Assembly: GCA_934045905.1 (NCBI GenBank)
Contig: OW203762.1
Span: forward strand, 62,001-126,000
Direction: 5' to 3'
Length of the DNA stretch: 64,000 nucleotides
Source of the DNA: Leuctra nigra
Lineage: Eukaryota; Arthropoda; Insecta; Plecoptera; Leuctridae
Within the stretch, counting starts at the first letter, position 1. Every line of letters begins with the position of its first letter. Below are positions 56,328 to 64,000 of this stretch, piece by piece. The notes beneath the pieces are model-generated. The model was not told the origin of the DNA and ran no database searches. It saw only the letters and a list, made by a program, of their open reading frames with translations. Position numbers and translations under genes: made by a program.

Positions 56328-56652
56328 GTCAAAAGGCATTTCCTTCTAATACAAATTAGAATGACAACAACACTTTTCTCGGGTGCCATGTTTCCAATGA
56401 CATACCAAAGTATAAATTTCAAATGAGTCAATGAATTAACTTCTTCATCATAGTTTAGGACACAGCATATAAAATGGCTATAATATGGCCAGCTATTAGA
56501 CAGAAACACAACATTGTGTGGATCTTCAATTCACAATTATAATCTTAACTTAGTATTTTAATTATATTTAGGTGCCTATTATACGTTATTATTGCCTACT
56601 ATTATTATCAGTTTATAGTTTAAGTTAAGTTAGTTTCTAAACTTCAAGAATT

Positions 56653-58284
56653 ATGTTAAATAGGAAAGAAGGTAAACATTACTTAAAAGTTGCGCATCTT
56701 AATGTAAGATCATTGCGCCCTAGCATGGATGAGTTAAAGCTATATACAATTGACAACAACATTGATATAATGGCTGTAACAGAAACTTGGTTAGATACGG
56801 ATATGGAATCTGTATATGTCAGTATACCTGGTTACACTTTTTGGAGATGTGATCGCAATGGACGTGGAGGTGGGGTTGGTGTATACACTCGAAATAGTAT
56901 AATTTGCAAACAAGTCAATATCCCGGACAATGCTACAAATAATAAACATACACATCTAGAAGAGTTATGGATTAAAGTCAAGCTTAAAACTAGTAACGTT
57001 GCTGTCGGGATACTCTATAAACCGCCATTAACTAGCTATAAAGATGCAATACAAGACTTAGATTCATCAGTCAGCTCTGTTATGTTGGAGAGTGATGAAA
57101 TAATTTGTGTAGGTGACCTAAACATTGATTTGTTACAACCAACGACGTCTGCAGCGAAATGTCTTACTGATTTTCTAACAACCCATTCATTGTCTCAAAT
57201 AATAACTGAACCAACACGCTTATCAAAACACAGCAGCACCCTAATTGACCTCATATTTGTAAGCAGCCCTAAACTAATTTCCAACGTAGGGGTTGTCCCT
57301 GCATGTGGGATATCTGACCATCATATTACTAGATGCACGATTCGCTACAAAGTAGAAAAATCGCGACAGAAATGTCTGTCAAAACGGGAAATAAATAAAA
57401 TAGATGCTCAGACATTTAAGAAAGATGCGGAAGCAGTGGATTGGGATGAAGTTCAAAATATAGACGATATTGATTTGAAAGTGGAACATTTAACTAAAAA
57501 CATACTGTCTTTGATAGATATGCACGCTCCTGTGAAAACAGTGCGTGTCTCGAAAGCAAAAGCTCCCTGGTTAACGTACAATGTTAAGGAAATGATGAAA
57601 TTAAGAGACAGGGCATACACAAGCTGGAGAAAAAATCGGACACCTGTCAGTTGGGACTATTATCGCTCATTAAGAAATATTGTTACTAATGTTGTCCGAA
57701 AAGAAAAGCGGGCATATCTTGAGTCTGATATTGCAAAAAATAATAAACCAATAGATATATGGCGAAAACTACAGGATCTAAATGTGCATAACAAACGCGC
57801 CAATGTACATATACCAAACAATCTCTCGGACGTTAATGCAATTAACAATTATTATTTGAATGCTGTTAGTAATGCTGCAGATCAGAGGTTGATTGACCAC
57901 TATATAAACAATAAAGCTCCAGAGATTGTAAATCAACTGTGCTTCGAGGAAATTCCGTTCAATAAAGTCTTCAGTTATTTCAAAAGTATAAAGTCAAATG
58001 CTATCGGTGTAGATGGACTGTCAATGCAAATGCTCACTTTGTGTATGCCATATTGTATAGCATCACTGACCCATATTATTAATGCATGTCTAACTCGAGG
58101 TTACTTTCCTCAAGTCTGGAAATCTGCCATTGTGAGACCTCTACCAAAAGTTGCCCATCCTACACAGTTTAAAGATCTTAGACCAATCAGTTTACTTCCA
58201 GTCATATCTAAAATAGCAGAAAAAGCCATCCACTCACAACTAAATACACATTTCCACACCTATAACATAATCCCCAAACATTAG
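56653..58284 (+). CDS. ORF2 of the Jockey/CR1-group element, endonuclease and RT fingers, ends at a premature stop
   Basis: 543 codons from the first Met. EEP endonuclease motifs: LKVAHLNVRSLRP, AVTETWLD, GDLNIDLL and CGISDHHITR (residues about 5-230). A linker region (YTSWRKNRTPVSWDYYRSLRN) follows, then the RT start (SNAIGVDGLSMQML, FPQVWKSAIVRPLPK, DLRPISLLPVISKIAEK). A TAG at 58282-58284 interrupts it just before SGFREKFSTTTAL, which continues in frame. Confidence 0.88.
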   Translation: MLNRKEGKHYLKVAHLNVRSLRPSMDELKLYTIDNNIDIMAVTETWLDTDMESVYVSIPGYTFWRCDRNGRGGGVGVYTRNSIICKQVNIPDNATNNKHTHLEELWIKVKLKTSNVAVGILYKPPLTSYKDAIQDLDSSVSSVMLESDEIICVGDLNIDLLQPTTSAAKCLTDFLTTHSLSQIITEPTRLSKHSSTLIDLIFVSSPKLISNVGVVPACGISDHHITRCTIRYKVEKSRQKCLSKREINKIDAQTFKKDAEAVDWDEVQNIDDIDLKVEHLTKNILSLIDMHAPVKTVRVSKAKAPWLTYNVKEMMKLRDRAYTSWRKNRTPVSWDYYRSLRNIVTNVVRKEKRAYLESDIAKNNKPIDIWRKLQDLNVHNKRANVHIPNNLSDVNAINNYYLNAVSNAADQRLIDHYINNKAPEIVNQLCFEEIPFNKVFSYFKSIKSNAIGVDGLSMQMLTLCMPYCIASLTHIINACLTRGYFPQVWKSAIVRPLPKVAHPTQFKDLRPISLLPVISKIAEKAIHSQLNTHFHTYNIIPKH

Positions 58285-59517
58285 TCAGGGTTTCGAGAGA
58301 AGTTTAGTACCACCACAGCGCTGGTGAACATCACTGATGACATCATAAAAGCAACAGACGAAGGTATGATCACTACAATGGTCCTCCTTGATTATTCTAA
58401 AGCTTTTGACTCGCTAAATCATGAACTTCTAATTGCAAAATTGTCTCATTTCGGTATCGATGCTAAATCAGTTAATCTTATGCGGTCCTATATTACAAAT
58501 AGAACGCAAAGAGTTTGTTTAGGGAATCAAACATCAGACGTACAAACAATACATGCAGGAGTGCCACAGGGCTCCATATTAGGACCACTAATGTTCTCAT
58601 TTTATATATCTGATCTAGCTACCCCGATTACATTTTGTAGAATGCACAACTACGCTGATAATACACAGCTCTACTCTTCATACAAGTTAGCTAGCTTAGC
58701 AGAATCCATAGATAAAATCAATATTGATTTAAAAGCCCTCGAAGAGACATCATAGAAACATGCACTGCTCTTAAATCCAACAAAATCCATGGTTATTCAC
58801 TTTGGAAATGCCGGTAAACTAAGCTGTATTGCTGAACAGAATGTTGATTGTATGTTAGGAGGAGAAGTGCTACCTGTAGTTGATGTGGCTAAAAACCTGG
58901 GCGTACATCTTGACAGCCAACTACGCTTTAAAAAGCATGTCTCCCAAATGATTCAGTCCTGCTACGCCAAACTGAGGCATCTTTACCATTCACGTAAATT
59001 TCTTACCAAAAGGGTCAAACTTCTGCTTGTTGAATCATTGATATTATCGAAATTTGATTATGCAGATGCTGTATACGGATCTTCCCTCGACGGTCACAGT
59101 ATAAGTCGGATTCAAATTGCTCAAAACTCGTGCTTGCGGTATATTCTAAATATGAGGAAATTCAACGAAATAACAAAAACTCGGAATCACATAAATATCA
59201 AATATTCTGAAATGAAATGGCTAAATATGGCTAACAGGAGAAAACTGCATTTTGCGACACTAATAATGAAGGTATTTAAAGAGGGTCAACCAGCATATCT
59301 TCGTGAAAAATTAAATTTTAGAAAGGAGACGCACTCCATAAATACTCGAGGTAAACATCAGCTCAGCATTCCAAAGCACTCCAGTACCATGTTCAAACGA
59401 TCATTCACATATAATGCAACTAAGGTATACAATAGTCTCTCCAAAGAACTGATAGAGATTGGTCTACTTACTACTAAGGGTTTCCAGAAAGAACTAAAGA
59501 ACCAACTTAATAAGTAA
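58285..59517 (+). pseudogene. ORF2 of the Jockey/CR1-group element, RT palm and thumb, broken
   Basis: Contains LLDYSKAFDSLNHELL, HAGVPQGSILGPLMF and a catalytic box reading YADN (58651-58662), where active enzymes have YADD. A further stop lies at 58753-58755. The rest (NLGVHLDSQLRFKKHV, KFDYADAVYG, SCLRYILNM) is open to 59517. With two stops and a changed catalytic Asp, this copy is inactive. Confidence 0.85.
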
Positions 59518-61006
59518 TGTTTACATTGTTACAAATAAGTATGTTTACAACTTTATATTCCATATATGAACCGTTTATAGTAAATTGTTTTAATTACATA
59601 TATTTTAACATTCTTAGGATACTTGATTCTTGAAGTAATTGACTAGTTTAGTATTATATTAGTTTTTAGTTTTATGATAATCTTACCTTGCTTTATTTAG
59701 CAACGTCAATTGGATTTCAAAGATTATTTATTAATACGGGTAAAATAATAATTTTGAAAGTTCTGAAAAGTTTCTGCCATAATTTGCATCTTGTCATACT
59801 TCTTATTTTTAGATATATTATATTTTAATTAGTCATAAGGCTAAAATAGTTATATATTTAAATATAAATATTGACTCAATCTTCTTGCTAACTATAGTTA
59901 GAATATTAGAAACTGAAAGTGTCAATGACTGTATGTGTCTAGCATGTAAACGGTTAGGTGGAAGAAAAGCCGTCTGTGCTTAATCTCGCCGTATCAAATA
60001 AAGACATTTTTACTTTTATTTACTTTTTATGATGATGATGATGATATCAGGAAACCCTATTGACAGGGCCACAGCCTAAACGGGTAAACCGATCAATCTG
60101 AAATTTTTACCACATGTGCACTTTTAGCGTCTGAGGTGCCTTTTGCTATAACTGGTTTTGTGCCGCCATTTTGAAACCGGAAGTGACGTCATATCTCAGA
60201 AACGGCTGAACCGATCGGAAAGAAATTTGCGCCAATCTATTCAGACGGTCATCTATATGAAATATCAATAGTCGAAATAAGAATGCACTATTACGAAAAC
60301 CGGAAATGATGCTATAAAAATGCCAAATCTGACTAAAATCATCTCTCATAACAATAACTACATATTCAGAAGGCTTATAATGTTACATAACGTTTATAGA
60401 TACAAATTTTGGGTGGCAGTGATGTCAGCCGCCATTTTGAAAACCGGAAGTGATGTGATAACTCGAGAACGGCTGGACCGATTGGAACGATGCTTTCGCA
60501 ATTCATCATGGAATATAATTTTAAGCGTACATTTAGCACCAAACACAATTCTTCTTAGCAACCAAACCACAAATGCGTATTTTTTTAAAGGAATTATAGT
60601 CATTGGTGACAAAGAATAAACTGAAAAAAGGAGTGATATCCCCATAAAAAACACACCGTGTAAAAATACCAGCCAAGTCTCTTCAACTAAAAAAAAATAG
60701 ATGATATCTAAAAATTCAGCACTAAAAAGGAGTGATATCAAAAAATGGCCAAGTCAAAATTTTTCAAAAAATACTTGGCGCATCGTTTCGTAGGAGATTA
60801 GAGATATATTTCATGTATAGATGATTGATTTCCGGCCTACTTCTATACTATTTATAGAACGATGCGTCAAGTATTTTTTGAAAAATTTTGACTTGGCCAT
60901 TTTTTGATATCACTCCTTTTTAGTGCTGAATATTTAGATATCTTCTATTTTTTTTTAGTTGAAGAGACTTGGCTGGTATTTTTACACGGAGTGTTTTTTA
61001 TGAGGA

Positions 61007-61258
61007 TATTGACTACAGAAAGGCGTTCGACTCTGTTCCTCACTCTTGGCTTCTTAAAGTGTTGGATATATACAAAGTTCATCCAGATGTGAAAGCATTT
61101 CTTTCAGAAATCATGGGGACTTGGCGAACAACTATTAATCTCCAAAATGTGTATGTGGATAATGTTCACATACGCAGAGGTATATTTCAAGGAGATTCGT
61201 TGAGTCCACCCTGGTTTTGTTTGTCACTGAATCGTAGCTCTTCGTCTGCAGTGAGTCA
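61007..61258 (+). pseudogene. RLE-type element B, RT palm segment between two insertions
   Basis: Encodes YRKAFDSVPHSWLLKVLDIY, then RRGIFQGDSLSPPWFCLSLN. It begins exactly where 55621 left off and is cut again, at ..SAVSH, by the second H1 element. Element A aligns across both breaks. About 20 residues found in element A (PLSNLLNSNGLGYK) look shortened here. Confidence 0.85.
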
Positions 61259-62586
61259 TCTAGTGGAGCGGTCGCTCCACCCAGCCAAGTCGTACCGTAC
61301 ATTCACAGTCACTCAACATACCGTAAATGCATAATAAACTGAGGAGCAGACCAAACACTTTTACTGTAAGCATCAAAGTGGCATTTTCGGCCTACTGGAT
61401 CTCAAAATTGGGAAATCTCACATTGTTGCGAAATATCTTAATTTCGAGCTATGGCCCACCTGACACCATATAACAATTTTGGAAACAATAGGTTGTTCCA
61501 TTTGCGAGTTAGAGGGCCGTGAAAACAGTGAAATTACACCGCTTTCTGATTCTGATAATGATGATGATATCAGGGAACCCTATTGACAGGGCCACAGCCC
61601 AAACGGCTTAACCGATTGATCTGAAATTTTTACCACATATGCACTTTTGGCGTCTGAGGTGCCTTTTTATAAAACCAACCGGAATCCGCCATTTTGAAAC
61701 CGGAAGTGACGTCATATCTCGAAAATGGCTAAGCCGATCGGAATAAAACTAGCACCAAACGGTTCAGACGGCCCTCCATATGAAATAGCAATAGTGAAAC
61801 TTAAGTTTTCTAATTACTAAAACCGGAAATGACGTCATATTTTTGCGAAATCTGCCTCAATTTATTTCCCCTTTATATAAAACCCTATAAATATCTATTC
61901 AGAAGGCATATAATGATACATAACATTTATAGAAATAAATTCTAGGTGGCAGTTATTTCAGCCGCCATTTTGAAAACCGGAAATGATGCCATTGCTCGAA
62001 AACGGCTGGACCGATTGGAACAAAGCTTTCGCTATTCTTCATGGAATATCATTTTAAGCTTATACTTAGAACCAAACAACATTTTTCTTAGTAACCAATT
62101 CGTAAATGGCATATTTTTTTAAAGGAATTGGTCATTCTCATTGTTGCTCTACTATGTCTTACAAGTTGTGTAAATAAACTAAAAAAATGAGTGATATCCT
62201 CATAAAAAACACTCCGTGTAAAAATTCTAGCCAAGTCTCTTCAACTATAAAAAAATAGAAGAAATGTAAAAATTCAGCACTGAAAAGTAGTGATATCAAA
62301 AAATGGGCCAAGTCAAAACTTTATTTTAAAAACCAATATATACTTGGCGCATCGTTTTTTACGGCATTATAGGGTAGGTAGATTTTATGTATTACACATC
62401 TGGCCTTCACTTCTAAACTATCTATATGCACGATGCGCCAAGTATATTTTGGTTTTTAAAATTACGTTTTGACTTGGCCCATTTTTTGATATCACTACTT
62501 TTCAGTGCTGAATTTTTAGATTTCTTCTATATTTTTATAGTTGAAGAGACTTGGCTGGAATTTTTACACAGAGTGTTTTTTATGGG
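61259..62586 (-). mobile_element. Helitron-like element, family H1, second precise insertion in element B
   Basis: 1,328 bp. The 3' hairpin end is at the left and the 5' end CCCATAAAAAACACTC (minus strand) at the right. Inverted pair at about 62195-62360 and 62425-62586. The flanks join to restore the frame across S-H-L before YVDD, without duplication. Confidence 0.9.
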
Positions 62587-64000
62587 TCTCTTTTACGTTG
62601 ATGATTTGAAGCTTTTCGCATTCAACGCAGATGGTCTGTGTTCTCAGCTCAATACTACCAATCAGTTCAGCTCAGACATTAGGATGCAGTTCGGGTTGGA
62701 CAAGTGCGCTGTTATACACATAAAGAAAGGCAAATTTCAACCGGCAGAGGGAATGGAGCTGGAGAGCGGAGAGTTGATCACTGCATTAGTGAATGACCAA
62801 ACAAACAAGTATTTGGGCATTAAGCAGAATTCACAGATCAACCATGCGTCACTTAAGAAGCAGTTCCAGGACGAGTATGTGAGGCGCTTGGTTAAAGTTA
62901 TTAATACAGAGCTCCATGGACGTAACAAGATCCGCGCAATAAACATGTGGGCAGTGCCGGTTCTAACCAACTCGTTCGGAATTGTCAAGTGGTCCGACAA
63001 TGACCTTCATGCCCTGGATACCAAGACGAGAACAGTCATGACAAAGTTCAGGAGCCATCATCCGCGAGCTGCTGTGGAAAGAGTATACTTGCCTCGAGCT
63101 CAAGGCGGTCGTGGAGTTTTAAACATCCATTCACTGTGCACCAATCAGGTAAAGAAGTTGCGCAAGTACTTTCGGGAGTCGGAATTGGTAATCCATGGGC
63201 ATGTAGTTGCAGCTGATAAAGGTCTGTCTGCACTTAACTTACTGAGCACAACAATCAATGCGCACTGCGAGGAGGTGAATGATAGGTTGCAATCGTGGAA
63301 AGCTAAGCAGCTGCATGGTAGATATCCCACTCGTTTAGGAATGGATCACATTGATCAAGTAAGATCGTGTGCATGGCTCCAGCGTGGAGACCTCTTTTCC
63401 GAGACAAAAGGGTTTATTGTCGCCATCCAGGAACAAGTAATAGTAACGAACAACTATAGAAAGTACATATTGAAGAACTCAGTAGATGATACGTGCCGCA
63501 AATGTCGTCAAGCAAGTGAAACTATTGATCATATCATTGCTGGGTGTCCTACGCTTGCACCTACGGAATACATGTGCCGCCACAATCAGGTTGCGAAGAT
63601 CATTCACCAGAGGCTCAGCGAGAAATACGGTTTGCTTAAGCAGTTTACACCATACTACAAGTATCAGCCGCCACCTGTAGTTGAAAATGAAGGATACATC
63701 ATTTACTGGGACAAACCTGTTCTTACAGACAAAACGGTCGACTTCAATAGACCAGATATTATCATCGTTGATAAAATTCGTAAGCTCACTGTTTTCGTGG
63801 ATGTTGACATTCCATTAACGGTTAATATGCCAAGACTGAAGCGCATAAAATCCAGAAGTATCAGAATTTGGCAATTGAGGTGAAGCGAATTTGGCAACAG
63901 AAATCAATATTGGTCGTACCTATAGTTATGTCAGCAACAGGCGTTGTACCAAAGTCTCTATTAACTAACTTACTAAAAATACATATTTCGGAGAGATACA
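62587..64000 (+). pseudogene. RLE-type element B, RT end, zinc knuckle and restriction-like endonuclease (runs off the window)
   Basis: It resumes with the YVDD box (62594-62605), then CAVIHIKKGKFQ, TNKYLGIKQ and HHPRAAVERVYLPRAQGGRG. The C-x2-C-x7-H-x4-C knuckle (CRKCRQASETIDHIIAGC, about 63493-63546) and the endonuclease core RPDIIIVDKIRKLTVFVDVD (about 63749-63808) follow. The frame shifts near 63845, after which the conserved end (LAIEVKRIWQQ, VVPIVMSATGVVPKS) continues to the window edge. Catalytic P-D and D residues are intact. Confidence 0.88.

Larger units (their letters stand above)
55930..60027 (+). mobile_element. Jockey/CR1-group non-LTR retrotransposon, 5'-truncated
   Basis: Inserted in the GAT microsatellite of the H1 copy. 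It contains the end of ORF1 and a complete-length but mutated ORF2 with EEP endonuclease and RT, and no RNase H. The 3' untranslated region (59518-60027) is AT-rich and ends with AATAAAGACATTTTTAC. The superfamily is clear; the clade is only probable. Confidence 0.85.
55622..61006 (-). mobile_element. Helitron-like element, family H1, in element B, itself holding another retrotransposon
   Basis: The 3' hairpin end (TCTAGTGGAGCGG on plus) is at 55622. The 5' end with its inverted pair (60636-60790 and 60860-61006) is at 61006, reading TCCTCATAAAAAAC on the minus strand. The flanks are A and T in both senses, and removal restores the host RT frame exactly. The interior is interrupted at its GAT microsatellite by a Jockey/CR1-group LINE (about 55930-60027). 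Confidence 0.9.

Overview
The window is eukaryotic nuclear DNA from an invertebrate, probably an arthropod. The evidence is a spliced thioester-containing protein (TEP/CD109-like) gene, arthropod-style SINE sequence, and a dense nested mixture of non-LTR, Gypsy, Helitron, MULE and hAT elements in AT-rich DNA. The species cannot be named from the sequence.

Host gene. One host gene is recognisable, on the minus strand. Seven internal exons of a TEP/CD109/alpha-2-macroglobulin-family protein run right to left: 27553-27368, 17835-17734, 16003-15746, 15459-15316, 15244-15119, 14807-14753 and 11333-11210. Splice phases match at all six junctions, and together they encode about 331 residues covering roughly MG4 to the start of MG7. 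The first exons and the thioester exon were not found, so the window lies inside the gene and most of it is intron. One intron (15245-15315) uses a GC-AG splice pair.

Layout. 1-11209: AT-rich intron or flank with a fold-back element, nested Helitrons, a MULE-type MITE with a perfect 9-bp duplication and an unclassified MITE. 11210-17835: six TEP exons, with Helitrons and MITEs between them. 18694-26260: a very young Gypsy LTR retrotransposon (nearly identical LTRs, 4-bp ATAC duplication) with intact gag, a good candidate -1 frameshift site, and pol broken by one in-frame stop. 27368-27553: TEP exon, abutted by a 23-27 bp satellite built from that exon's own 3' splice junction. The satellite continues to 34880 and is interrupted by Helitrons. 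34881-42215: a Helitron-like element carrying an I-clade non-LTR retrotransposon that has lost its RT core. 42216-49700: tandem repeats, a tRNA-like SINE head, Helitrons, a FLYWCH/MULE remnant and an arthropod-type SINE. 50128-64000: two related RLE-type (R2-like) non-LTR retrotransposons head to tail. The second is split by two precise Helitron-like insertions, one of which also contains a Jockey/CR1-group retrotransposon.

Two non-autonomous rolling-circle-type families dominate. Family H2 (TTGAGCG or TCAAGCG at the 5' end, hairpin plus CTAG at the 3' end) and family H1 (TCC at the 5' end, 18-bp hairpin plus CTAGA at the 3' end) both insert between A and T with no target duplication. Four empty-site comparisons inside this window support this. 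H1 copies also carry many perfect TGACGTCACTTCCGG (CRE plus ETS-like) sites.
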